64,000 nucleotides of DNA from Reichenbachiella carrageenanivorans (GTDB lineage Bacteria; Bacteroidota; Bacteroidia; Cytophagales; Cyclobacteriaceae). The notes below the pieces were generated by a model, which had not been told where the DNA came from, ran no database searches, and saw nothing but the letters and a program-made list of their open reading frames with translations. The position numbers and the translations under genes are program-made. Shown here piece after piece: positions 1-7,606 of the stretch (position 1 is its first letter; every line of letters begins with the position of its first letter). The stretch spans positions 1,800,001 through 1,864,000 of the forward strand of contig NZ_CP106735.1 of assembly GCF_025639805.1 (NCBI RefSeq). Reading direction: 5' to 3'.

Positions 1-921
1 GAGTTGACCGATGCTAAATCTATAAATGCAAAAAGCAACTTTGTCAATTTCCTAAGGAGGAGCAAAGAAGATAATATCAAATTATGTGAAACAAGTAAAA
101 ATGTTTTACTTGAGTCTCTCAAAAAATTAGACTTATCCTTTTTACCAAAAGGTGATTTTTATGATAATTTCACTGGGCCTGGCATGGATAACTTTGGCAA
201 GAGAATTCACTCTGTACTTACAAATTTGAATAAGAAACTGAGGCCATTAATAAAGTATTCTGATTCTAATGAAACGCTTGTTGAAATTGATATTAGAACA
301 AGCCAAATATATTTCCTTGCAAATCTATCAATAGATTGGATGTTTAAGGTTCTTCGGCCACAGGATGCTGTAAAGTTCGAATCTACTATCCAGAAACTTG
401 AAAAGTGTGAGGGCTTCAAATTATTCCGAAAGGATGTATTATTTAGTGATGTTGATATCTATTGTCGATTCGGTGAGGAGTTTGAGATAGAAAGATCAGA
501 CGCTAAAAATCTAATCTTTTCGATTTTGTTCAGTTCTCCATATGGAGATAAAGGTAGTGAGTTTGATTGCTTTGAGGAAGCATACCCAGGTCTGCTCGAT
601 ATTTTGAATCAAATAAAGACAGAAAAAATCAACAGTTCTACTAGTAACAAGAGACACAGCAATTTAACATTGATCTTACAAAGAATGGAAAGTAATTTAG
701 TACTTGACCAAGTAGTTGAAGAAGCAGCTAATTATGATATTACGGATTTACTTACCATACATGACTCTTGGTTGGTTAAAGCATCAGAGGCAGATAAGTT
801 CATCGCAATTGCAGAAGGTGTATTTGAAAGGGTCTTTGGTAATTCGCCAAATCTGACAATTACTCAATTAGAAGACACAAAAAAGGAGCCCTCAAAAATT
901 GAAGGCTCCAAAGTTGGATAA
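1..921 (+). CDS. Compact family-A/single-subunit polymerase-like palm protein, 5' end outside window
   Basis: The reading frame is open at the left edge, so the start lies outside. Residues are counted from the TTG at position 4. Three polymerase motifs appear in order with family-A spacing. Motif A has D96 followed by an S-Q-I and LANLS pattern, like DxSQIELRxLAHLS. Motif B has R164-x3-K168-x3-F172-x3-F176, matching the E. coli Pol I O-helix R754, K758, F762, Y766 with Y replaced by F. Motif C is T-I-H253-D254-S, identical in form to IHDS of T7-type RNA polymerase and like VHDE of Pol I. A YP motif follows the fingers as in Pol A. No 3'-5' exonuclease domain is visible. About 170 residues separate motif A from the end, much less than in known Pol A. 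A template-directed polymerase or a divergent relative is inferred from the motifs. Priming, substrate and partner are unknown. The final codons overlap a minus-strand terminator. Confidence 0.6.
   Translation, partial: ELTDAKSINAKSNFVNFLRRSKEDNIKLCETSKNVLLESLKKLDLSFLPKGDFYDNFTGPGMDNFGKRIHSVLTNLNKKLRPLIKYSDSNETLVEIDIRTSQIYFLANLSIDWMFKVLRPQDAVKFESTIQKLEKCEGFKLFRKDVLFSDVDIYCRFGEEFEIERSDAKNLIFSILFSSPYGDKGSEFDCFEEAYPGLLDILNQIKTEKINSSTSNKRHSNLTLILQRMESNLVLDQVVEEAANYDITDLLTIHDSWLVKASEADKFIAIAEGVFERVFGNSPNLTITQLEDTKKEPSKIEGSKVG
879..909 (-). terminator. Intrinsic terminator for the 52-aa minus-strand gene
   Basis: On the minus strand the arms GGAGCC and GGCTCC, with an inner TCAA/TTGA pairing, form a hairpin followed directly by TTTTTT. 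It lies inside the last codons of the polymerase-like gene on the other strand. It ends transcripts from the convergent small gene at 950-1108. No T-run follows it on the plus strand. Confidence 0.75.
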
Positions 922-949
922 TTAAATCTCAAAAAAGAGGCTACTGGCT

Positions 950-1108
950 CTAGGCTGCTGTTGCGTTGATCATCCTTTTCAATTCATTTCGAGACAAGGT
1001 TTTATCCTCCTTGCTCGATTTAGAATTTTCTAAAATGTTCAATAATAAATCTACCATTCCACCAGAGGCTTGAGTAGCATTTGATTTGATTTCTTTTTTG
1101 TCATTCAT
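950..1108 (-). CDS. Small hypothetical protein, 52 aa
   Basis: An ATG at 1108 opens 52 codons ending in TAG at 950-952. The protein starts MNDKKEIKSN and is mostly charged and polar, with a central hydrophobic stretch VDLLLNILEN and a basic C-terminal part ELKRMINATAA. I do not recognise a family. Support for it being real comes from the intrinsic terminator 40 nt downstream on the same strand, the natural ATG start, and the otherwise empty space between two convergent or tandem genes. It could be a small regulator or an antitoxin-like partner on the element, but nothing in the sequence decides this. Confidence 0.5.
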   Translation of the reverse strand: MNDKKEIKSNATQASGGMVDLLLNILENSKSSKEDKTLSRNELKRMINATAA

Positions 1109-1209
1109 GATATTCAAAATTTAGTTTAAAACATTTGATTACCAGACAATTGTAACCATCCACTCAATGCATGTCAATGGAATGATGAAAAATATGAGGA
1201 CCGTTGGTC

Positions 1210-2688
1210 TTAGTTGACTTTTTGAGTTCTGATCAACTGACCAAAACGATACTCTTCAATCTCAATTAACTTTCCTGTCTCAGAATAGTAGCGCCATTCA
1301 CCGACTTGTAACCCACCGTTGTACTTTTCGCTTTGCCTCATAGTTCCATTCTCATCATAGTATTTGACCTCACCATGTAATTGTCCTTGTCTGTACGATG
1401 CATCCATTTGCAAATGTCCTGTCTCATAATACTTTATGTATCTATTAATCTGACCATGTTGATATGTTGCTTCTGTTTTCTTGTTTCCACTCTCGTAATA
1501 GAATGTGCAATGTCCATCTTGTTTGTCTGGATCAATAGAGGTTAAATACCCTTCAAACTGTTTAGTTCCATCTGAATAATAATCAATCACCATACCCGTC
1601 GGCTTACAGGAATTGTCAAACGTTATTTCTCGTTTATAGGTAATGTCTCGATAATCGATGACTGATTTCCATTCTTCATCATAGAACAAAACAAATGATC
1701 CTACCCGACAACCATTTACATAGTTACCACCTCCTATCACTTCACCGTTTTCATTGAATATTTCACTCAAACCATTTGCAACACCATTGTTTATAGTTTG
1801 ACTATATAGCTTTTGACCATCTTCGGTATAGCTGACTTGCAAGCCTTCCGGAACCAATTCCTTAACCCTTCTATTGTAGATCAGCTCTTCATAAGAAGTA
1901 GTATTTCCATTAACCGCAAACTGTTCTTTGATATAAGAACCACTATCAGTTTTGTATTGTAATGACTTTTTTGAACCATCGTCATAAAAGTTAGCTATTC
2001 GTGAAAATACAGGATCTCCGACTACAGCATCAAATTCCAATATCATTTGACCATTTTCGGCATAACCTTTCCAGACCCCAGATTCTTCACCGTTAATCAT
2101 TTGGCCCGTTAATTTAATTGTTCCATTGGCATGGTATAAGGTTTTAATTCCTTCCTCTTTTCCATTGACCACTTCGTATTCAGCTATCAGATTGCCATTT
2201 TCATCCCAATCTTTATTGGTGCCTGTTATATGGTTAACTGATTTCTTGACTCCATTTCGGTGATAATTGATTGCATAAACTCCAGTGCCATTTTCATAAT
2301 TGACCTCTTCTCGAAGGGTGCGGGTTCCATTGCTACAATCCCAAGATTTATCCCATCCATGCTTTTTCCCATCTTTCCAATTAGATTCACCAATGAGTTG
2401 ACCGTAGCATGCTCTTTGAGATTCGTCAGGCATGAAGTAGTAGATTTTAGTCATGCCATGACTTTTTCCATCTTTAAAATTTTTCTCTCGAATTAGATTC
2501 CTAACAGCATCAAATTCTTTGTATGTGCCATGTTTACGATAAGGAGGCTCGTCGGTAGTAGTGTAAACCTCATGAAGTTTAGTCTTACCATAATCATAAT
2601 AAGTCTCAATAGTACGTTGACCAAATAATTGATGGGTTACTATAATTAATAATAGAACCGAAATGTAATGTTTGAATTTTAAGCTCAT
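1210..2688 (-). CDS. Secreted MORN_2 (YwqK-type) repeat protein
   Basis: The 492-aa protein begins with a signal peptide (basic SLKFKHY, then a hydrophobic run ending LFGQ). The rest is a chain of about a dozen repeats of the form G-x-W/K-x-x-Y-x-x-NG-x2, the MORN_2 pattern of the YwqK family. The open frame runs back to 2817, but the ATG at 2688 puts the signal peptide at the N-terminus and is preferred. No catalytic residues can be picked out. Such proteins are abundant in Bacteroidota and their role is not settled. Automated labels such as 'toxin-antitoxin antitoxin component' rest on weak evidence. Related proteins lie at 15161-16429 and 57339-58163. It is bordered upstream by the repeat block at 2750-2915. 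Confidence 0.82.
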   Translation of the reverse strand: MSLKFKHYISVLLLIIVTHQLFGQRTIETYYDYGKTKLHEVYTTTDEPPYRKHGTYKEFDAVRNLIREKNFKDGKSHGMTKIYYFMPDESQRACYGQLIGESNWKDGKKHGWDKSWDCSNGTRTLREEVNYENGTGVYAINYHRNGVKKSVNHITGTNKDWDENGNLIAEYEVVNGKEEGIKTLYHANGTIKLTGQMINGEESGVWKGYAENGQMILEFDAVVGDPVFSRIANFYDDGSKKSLQYKTDSGSYIKEQFAVNGNTTSYEELIYNRRVKELVPEGLQVSYTEDGQKLYSQTINNGVANGLSEIFNENGEVIGGGNYVNGCRVGSFVLFYDEEWKSVIDYRDITYKREITFDNSCKPTGMVIDYYSDGTKQFEGYLTSIDPDKQDGHCTFYYESGNKKTEATYQHGQINRYIKYYETGHLQMDASYRQGQLHGEVKYYDENGTMRQSEKYNGGLQVGEWRYYSETGKLIEIEEYRFGQLIRTQKVN

Positions 2689-2749
2689 TTTATTGTTGAT
2701 TATGAGCCCTGAGGAACAAAGAGCAGGAAAATTGATTGTTAAAAAAAGA

Positions 2750-2915
2750 AGGGCGTGAACCTCAGCTGAATTTATCACTAGCAAGGTATCGCCAAACACC
2801 AAGAGAAAATAAAACAACAGTCAGTAACACGCCCTAGGCGGGCGCGTTTCCCAACGGTTTCTTTTCTCATTTAAAATTTGGCGATTTTAGCTAGTAAGAA
2901 ACGTTAGCAACGCAA
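2750..2915. repeat. Non-coding block of nested inverted repeats (attC-like or mobile repeat remnant)
   Basis: Several arms pair within 165 bp. AGGGCGTG at 2750-2757 pairs with CACGCCCT at 2828-2835. ACTAGC and ATCGCCAAA at 2777-2796 pair with TTTGGCGAT and GCTAGT at 2877-2895. GCGTT, CAACG and TTTCTT in 2844-2864 pair with AAGAAACGTT and AACGC in 2898-2913. The CAACG...CGTTAG arrangement resembles the outer arms of integron attC sites but does not match RYYYAAC/GTTRRRY exactly. It contains no plausible gene and lies between the MORN_2 gene and the RadC-type gene. Confidence 0.6.
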
Positions 2916-3119
2916 TTCTTTATATGTCTTTAGAATATATCTATTTCATAAATTCCATTTTGTCCATTTTATAACAAATCAAATTTAACCATTAATTGAT
3001 AAAACGTATTATTATATAAATGGATTTGTGCTTGGGTATGAATTGTACAATTCTAATTCAAATATCATATTTAATTGTAAATAATTGCAATATTCTAAGA
3101 TAGTGGTTTGATTTGACTC
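2916..3119. other. AT-rich intergenic region upstream of the RadC-type gene
   Basis: This strongly AT-rich stretch has no open reading frame of note. It presumably holds the promoter of the RadC-type gene, but no clean TTTG-N19-TAnnTTTG pair is visible. Confidence 0.4.
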
Positions 3120-3563
3120 ATGTTAAAGGTCGCAGAAATCGAATTGATCTATAGGTCAAAAGTGAAAGCTTCTGATCGAGTGAAAGTCTGCTGTTCATCC
3201 GATGCTTATAATGTATTCAAGCAATATTGGAACAAAGACAATCTAGAGTTGTTAGAGGAATTTAAAATCCTTCTATTGAATAGAGCCAATAAGTGCTTAG
3301 GTATATATGATATGTCTAGGGGAGGAGTAGCAGGTACAGTAGTTGACCCTAAATTACTATTTACTTCGGCTTTAAGGGCTGCCGCCTCTGGAATAATTAT
3401 GTGTCATAATCATCCATCAGGAAGCCTTACGGCAAGTAGGCAAGATATTCAACTAACGAAGAAAATGAAGGCAGCGGGATTGTTATTAGATATCAATTTG
3501 TTAGATCATATAATTATCACATCGGAGGGCTATTATTCGTTGGCAGATAACTTCGATTTTTAA
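3120..3563 (+). CDS. RadC-family JAB/MPN-domain protein
   Basis: The 147-aa protein matches the C-terminal JAB1/MPN+-like domain of RadC, without the N-terminal helix-hairpin-helix region of chromosomal RadC. The metal-binding signature H96-N-H98-P-S-G with D109 is intact, and E46/E47 provide the usual upstream acid. Short RadC proteins of this type are characteristic of integrative elements and prophages in Bacteroidota; their biochemical activity remains unproven. The first ATG at 3120 fits the family start. Its stop overlaps that of the convergent serine recombinase by 4 nt, so the two genes are packed tail to tail. Confidence 0.88.
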   Translation: MLKVAEIELIYRSKVKASDRVKVCCSSDAYNVFKQYWNKDNLELLEEFKILLLNRANKCLGIYDMSRGGVAGTVVDPKLLFTSALRAAASGIIMCHNHPSGSLTASRQDIQLTKKMKAAGLLLDINLLDHIIITSEGYYSLADNFDF

Positions 3564-4237
3564 ACGGATTCGTTCAAAGTTTTTAATTTGACCTTGTATA
3601 GTCTTCTAACTGTGGATGCTATATATTTTTTACCGAATCGAGTTTTCATACCTATCAGATTGAGTTTGTCAGAGATTTCTTGAAAGGTCATATCATTTTG
3701 ACGATAGGCATAAATCATTTCCATTGCTTGAACATTGGCTTGATTGTTCAATGCATTTCTCTTTCGAACTTCCATGCCTTTGTATATAGCAGCCTTAGTT
3801 AGGTTCTCAGGCGTACCCATTTTGTCACCTCTTTGTTTTTTGATTTGTAAAGCTCTTCTAGTTCTCTCAGAAATCAATTCTCGTTCATGCTGAGCCAGTA
3901 CTGCCATAATACCTACTGTTAAGGCATTAGCATCAGGCATATCTACAGCTCTAAATTCAACCTCCGAATCTCGTAGTTGAAATATAAAAGCAGCATTGCG
4001 TGACAACCGATCAAGTTTAGCAATTAATAGAATGGCTTGGTTTGATTTGCAATAGGCTATTGCTTCTTGAAGTTTGGGTCTATTGTTGTTTTTACCAGAC
4101 TCCACTTCAATGAATTCCTTTAGAATAGTATCATTTGTAGAAATAAAGGATCGAACCATAGATTTTTGGGCTTCGATTCCAAGACCAGACCTACTCTGGT
4201 TGTGAGTTGAGACTCTGTAATATGCTACATGTTCCAT
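3560..4237 (-). CDS. Serine recombinase (resolvase/invertase family)
   Basis: The 225-aa protein has an N-terminal resolvase catalytic domain. It starts MEHVAYYRVST with nucleophile S10, followed by the conserved LDRLSRN segment and the QHERELISERT region at the start of the long helix. The C-terminal part (about residues 160-225) is an HTH-type DNA-binding domain. The frame continues to 4300, but the ATG at 4237 gives the standard family N-terminus. It is a small serine recombinase, so it probably acts as a resolvase or invertase on the element and not as the integrase; that job fits the tyrosine recombinase at 6221-7387. Tandem dyads at 4356-4413 upstream are candidate binding sites. Confidence 0.9.
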   Translation of the reverse strand: MEHVAYYRVSTHNQSRSGLGIEAQKSMVRSFISTNDTILKEFIEVESGKNNNRPKLQEAIAYCKSNQAILLIAKLDRLSRNAAFIFQLRDSEVEFRAVDMPDANALTVGIMAVLAQHERELISERTRRALQIKKQRGDKMGTPENLTKAAIYKGMEVRKRNALNNQANVQAMEMIYAYRQNDMTFQEISDKLNLIGMKTRFGKKYIASTVRRLYKVKLKTLNESV

Positions 4238-4355
4238 GTCTTGAATGTATCTTTCGATAAAACAAACCAAAACTGGTGGGTAGCCTACCAAAAAAATCAT
4301 TTTTTAAACCACGGTTTGTAAAATGATATATTTCTTCAAAACGTGATATGGTACA

Positions 4356-4413
4356 TAATCTAGTAGTCGACTATTAGATTTTGTGACCGCGTGTAATCTA
4401 GTAGACAACTACA
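4356..4413. promoter_or_regulatory. Two tandem dyads: candidate recombinase subsites or operator
   Basis: A near-perfect 24-bp palindrome (4357-4380, one mismatched pair) is followed 38 bp further on by a second copy of its core. Copy 1 reads TAATCTAGTAGTCGACTA (4356-4373) and copy 2 reads TAATCTAGTAGACAACTA (4394-4411). Paired dyads upstream of a serine recombinase are the usual form of a res-type site that also autoregulates the gene. A binding site for the neighbouring HTH protein is the alternative. Confidence 0.5.
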
Positions 4414-4443
4414 CAGGTGAATTCGTAAATATGGATTAGCAAC

Positions 4444-4467
4444 AATCAATGGGCGCCCAAATTGATT
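4444..4467. repeat. Dyad with GC core after the HTH gene
   Basis: AATCAAT (4444-4450) and ATTGATT (4461-4467) flank the palindrome GGGCGCCC (4451-4458). It lies just past the stop of the minus-strand HTH gene. No T-run follows, so it is more likely a protein-binding dyad or a weak hairpin than a standard terminator. Confidence 0.4.
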
Positions 4468-4487
4468 ATTGACACAGACAGTTGTTA

Positions 4488-4835
4488 CTAGTTGTCGTTT
4501 GTAGTTATGAATGAGAAAATGTCTTTTTTTAAGTAGTAAATAGGAGAATTTGGAACTCTATTTAACCTTGTAAAAAAACCTCTCTTCTCATGGCGCTTGA
4601 CTGTATCAACACTACATCTCAATATTTCAGCAGCTTCTGGGAGGTACACAAATTCCTTATCCAACTCCTTAGATGCATTATTTGATTTGTCTAGTTGTGG
4701 TAGCCTTTCTAACAGCTCTTTTGTCTCTTTCAATTCTTGTTGTAAAATCTCTGTCAATTCACTTTTAAATTCTACCAATTCTACTTTGATAACACTTTTT
4801 ACATCTTTGGCGATTGCCTCGTTAAACTTGCTCAT
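4488..4835 (-). CDS. Excisionase-like HTH_17 DNA-binding protein
   Basis: The 115-aa protein has an N-terminal half rich in Lys, Glu and Leu (about residues 5-50) that looks like a coiled coil. The C-terminal half is a MerR/excisionase-type winged HTH: FVYLPEAAEILRCSVDTVKR followed by a basic wing and YYLKKDIFSFI. This form is common in Bacteroidota elements beside tyrosine recombinases and often acts as recombination directionality factor or repressor. The gene lies between the serine recombinase and the integrase cluster, on the same strand as both. A role in excision is inferred from the fold and position. Confidence 0.78.
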   Translation of the reverse strand: MSKFNEAIAKDVKSVIKVELVEFKSELTEILQQELKETKELLERLPQLDKSNNASKELDKEFVYLPEAAEILRCSVDTVKRHEKRGFFTRLNRVPNSPIYYLKKDIFSFITTNDN

Positions 4836-5006
4836 AATCTTGAATTTTTCGTTTTAAATAATTTATAATTCAAAGATGAGTTTGAATTGACTCAAAATCC
4901 ATATACAAAAAGTGTCTATTATTTTTCGCTATATTTCGCGTTTTTGAGCAATTGAAGGCTGTTTTGTATGACAACTCAATTAGTCCATTTTTAAAAGGTG
5001 TCTTGG

Positions 5007-6191
5007 CTATGAGTCACTTATTTGACTCACTTTTGACTTGTTTTCAATGTAGCGCTGAAATTGGGAATGCTGAATGTCTCCAGGTGGTCTCAAAAATGTC
5101 AATAAATCATGTTCATCACGTAAGTCAGGATTCTTTTTAATTGAATCATCAATATGGATCATAAGTTTAGTGATAAAATTTTCGGTAGTGTGGAAATACC
5201 ACAATGTGTTTTGGTATAGAGACAATTCTAATGAACGAGCATAATGCTCGACCAATCTCATAAATGCATAGAAGGTATTTAGTGACTCCATTATGAATAT
5301 GGCATCTGAGTTATCATTTTCTATATCCATATCGTTAAACAACAAATGTGCTAAATTGAAATAGTTGAGTGGATCAGCTAGAAAATTTGTTCTTTTCTTG
5401 TACCTAATCTTGGCGCTCTTAAAATTTTCACCTTCAACAGATGCTTGTTTTGCGAATTCGTCAAATTCTATTTGCCCATTTTCAACTTGTTTGAAAAGGT
5501 ACTTGTACTTGCGAGTAGGTGTTTTTTTTGGTTCTTTATCTTCGAAAATCATTCTGCTACTCGGAAATAGATCACCCAAATCGACTAGATCATTTAATTT
5601 TTTGAATGGTTCGTAGGTCTTATCAAAATGACTTAGAGTGGCAAGCTTTGGTGACCACCATCTTTGTAGGAAAAGCATAGCGTTATAGGCGATAGCCTGG
5701 GAAGGTGTATATCTATAAAACCTCAGAATCCGAGACAATTTAAAATCTGGCAAATCATTTTTATAATCTTGCGTTTCAATTCTAATCATATCGGAAATTG
5801 CTCGCATTTCTTCCTGCCCATCGGGGGACTCTTCAATGTGTTTTGGGTTCTCTAATAATTTAAGATTGCTCCTTTTGCACCAAGAGCTCATAGTTTTTGA
5901 TTTTCCTTCTTTGTAAGTGATGTATATATAGAAGGGCACTCTTGAATTATCAATAATAGAATTTTCAATTTGTTGCTCATCTTTAATCTTATTGTTGAGC
6001 TGTTCAATTGACCAATTGCAATGTTTGACGTGGGACTCATTTTCAGGCTTTAGACTTTTATAGTATTCTTCGAATACAATTCTTTGTTTCGCCATGTCAA
6101 TAATTTCCTGCTTTGATTCTCTGACCTCTTTGGGGTGATTCTTTCCACCTTTAAATTTGTATTGAATTTTGGGAGGATCGTTTGTTATCAT
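5007..6191 (-). CDS. Element-encoded hypothetical protein downstream of the integrase
   Basis: The 394-aa protein is not one I recognise. It is rich in Lys, Glu, Asn and aromatic residues. It has no signal peptide or membrane span, so it is probably cytoplasmic. The C-terminal half is predicted mostly helical, with a segment DAIFIMESLNTFYAFMRLVE and a basic stretch KKTPTRKYKYLF in the middle. The frame extends to a TTG at 6227 that overlaps the integrase; the ATG at 6191 leaves a 29-bp gap and is preferred. The gene follows the integrase on the same strand and is likely co-transcribed, which hints at a function tied to the element. A 6-bp hairpin surrounds its stop codon. Confidence 0.7.
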   Translation of the reverse strand: MITNDPPKIQYKFKGGKNHPKEVRESKQEIIDMAKQRIVFEEYYKSLKPENESHVKHCNWSIEQLNNKIKDEQQIENSIIDNSRVPFYIYITYKEGKSKTMSSWCKRSNLKLLENPKHIEESPDGQEEMRAISDMIRIETQDYKNDLPDFKLSRILRFYRYTPSQAIAYNAMLFLQRWWSPKLATLSHFDKTYEPFKKLNDLVDLGDLFPSSRMIFEDKEPKKTPTRKYKYLFKQVENGQIEFDEFAKQASVEGENFKSAKIRYKKRTNFLADPLNYFNLAHLLFNDMDIENDNSDAIFIMESLNTFYAFMRLVEHYARSLELSLYQNTLWYFHTTENFITKLMIHIDDSIKKNPDLRDEHDLLTFLRPPGDIQHSQFQRYIENKSKVSQISDS

Positions 6192-6220
6192 TTTAAATAT
6201 GCTTTTCTGAGAAAAGCAAT

Positions 6221-7387
6221 TTACCAAATCTTATCGAGTTCTCTATGGACTGATAAGTTGAGCAGTTTAGCATATTCTTGTGTCTGTTGTAATTTTTTAT
6301 GCCCCATTAAACCCTGAACAACTTCAAGACTGACACCTCGGTTTAGCAAAGTGGTTCCAAAAGAATGTCTACTTGAATGAAATGCCAGACGTTTATCAAT
6401 TTTGGCCAACTTAGCAATCAATTTCAACAATCGGTTTTCATGTTCATTAGAGTAGGAATTAAAGAAATATTCGGAATTCGGAGTTAGTCGATCATACTTT
6501 TGTAAAAGCTTCTTTGGCATGCCTTTAAAGAGCTTGTGGAGAGGAAGGTTAAGTAAGTTTTCTGTTTTTTGCATTCTTATTTCAAGGTTCCAACTTCCAT
6601 CTTCAAGTTTGACAATGTCTTTTTTTCTTAGACTTGCAATATCAGAGAACCTTAAACCCGTATATACGCCGAACATGTATATGTCTCTAGCCTTGTCTAA
6701 CTCGGGATCGCTTTTCAAATCAAGATTTTCAATACGTCGAATTTCATCCTCTTGAAGAAATATCTTTTTTGATGGAACTGACTTTACCTTGAATTTCAAA
6801 AAGGGGTTCTTTCGCATATCAATATGTTCCTTTGCTATTGCGAGATTGACAAATTTCTTGAAATTCTTAAATTCTTTGGCGATTGTATTTCTATTGGTGA
6901 TGCCTTGATCAATCAAAAATCTCTCAAACTTGCAACATAAGTCATAATCGATCTGACTGAATACTAGGTTTGGGTTGAACTCTTTAATCTTGTTATAAAA
7001 AACTCGTTGTTGTCTGATAGTCCCACTTCTTAATGTACTGTGATTCAGTTCATAATCAACAAACTCAATGAACGTCATTTTAGACTTGCCATTCAAGTGG
7101 AATTGTTCGAGCATATCAAGCGTACATTCTCTATCACGCTCGGTTAAGGATATCTCATAATCTTCAAATTCACCTATCCTTTTCTCAAGAATTCGGTTGA
7201 GTGATATGTACTGTGCATGATTGTTATTGATCTTCCTTTTCTCCTTATTCCATTGCTTGGGTTCTATTTTTATTTCGGAGCTCAGATACTTGTATTTACC
7301 TCCTTTATAGGCTCGAATCTGAATTAGGGCCTTTCCATCTTTACCAATTATCTTTTTCCGGTTATATACCAGGCTGTATTCTATCAT
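6221..7387 (-). CDS. Tyrosine recombinase (element integrase)
   Basis: The 388-aa protein has the layout of Bacteroidota element integrases: an arm-binding domain (about 1-85), a SAM-like core-binding domain (about 105-200) and a catalytic domain (about 205-388). All active-site residues are visible: R246 (TGLRFSD), K274, H337-x2-R340 (HSSRHSFGT), H363 (MGHK) and nucleophile Y372 (EYAKLL). It should integrate and excise the element at the adjacent tRNA-Arg gene. The gene reads away from the tRNA, which is 227 bp upstream, with three direct repeats (7461-7491) in between that could be arm-type sites. All catalytic residues are present, so it appears functional. Confidence 0.95.
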   Translation of the reverse strand: MIEYSLVYNRKKIIGKDGKALIQIRAYKGGKYKYLSSEIKIEPKQWNKEKRKINNNHAQYISLNRILEKRIGEFEDYEISLTERDRECTLDMLEQFHLNGKSKMTFIEFVDYELNHSTLRSGTIRQQRVFYNKIKEFNPNLVFSQIDYDLCCKFERFLIDQGITNRNTIAKEFKNFKKFVNLAIAKEHIDMRKNPFLKFKVKSVPSKKIFLQEDEIRRIENLDLKSDPELDKARDIYMFGVYTGLRFSDIASLRKKDIVKLEDGSWNLEIRMQKTENLLNLPLHKLFKGMPKKLLQKYDRLTPNSEYFFNSYSNEHENRLLKLIAKLAKIDKRLAFHSSRHSFGTTLLNRGVSLEVVQGLMGHKKLQQTQEYAKLLNLSVHRELDKIW

Positions 7388-7460
7388 AATTTTATATTTT
7401 AAGTACTCTAGTCAATAATTGCTATTTGACTACACAACTCAAAATTATTATGACCAAACG

Positions 7461-7491
7461 GGTACAACACACGGTACAACTTGGGTACAAC
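7461..7491. repeat. Three GGTACAAC direct repeats, candidate integrase arm sites
   Basis: GGTACAAC occurs at 7461-7468, 7473-7480 and 7484-7491, spaced 12 and 11 bp apart, about one helical turn. They lie between the integrase gene and the tRNA junction, where arm-type integrase sites are expected. The number and length are too small for a CRISPR. Confidence 0.55.
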
Positions 7492-7574
7492 TTTTTTGCT
7501 TATAGTTGCTTTAATGTGCGTAGAGGTACATGGCCTAAAAATGGTAGAATGGACGATTAATGTGGTGTAGGGAC

Positions 7575-7606
7575 AAAAAAGGGCTGAATCCGTTAGAATT
7601 CAACCC
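7575..7606 (-). terminator. Terminator after tRNA-Arg
   Basis: On the minus strand GGGTTGAAT pairs with ATTCAGCCC (one mismatch) around a short loop and is followed by TTTTTT. It begins 8 nt beyond the tRNA 3' end and would stop its transcript before the element genes. Confidence 0.8.

Noticed and set aside
2689..2817. Longer start for the element MORN_2 protein (43 extra codons)
   Set aside because: The extra part reads through the inverted-repeat block and would bury the signal peptide internally.
3588..3597. A 9-bp match (TGACCTTGT) to the tRNA-Arg 3' end as the second att site
   Set aside because: It is too short and lies inside the coding end of the serine recombinase; a real att copy should be longer and outside the element genes.
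7461..7491. GGTACAAC repeats as a CRISPR array
   Set aside because: Only three 8-bp units with 3-4-nt gaps, no spacers and no cas genes.
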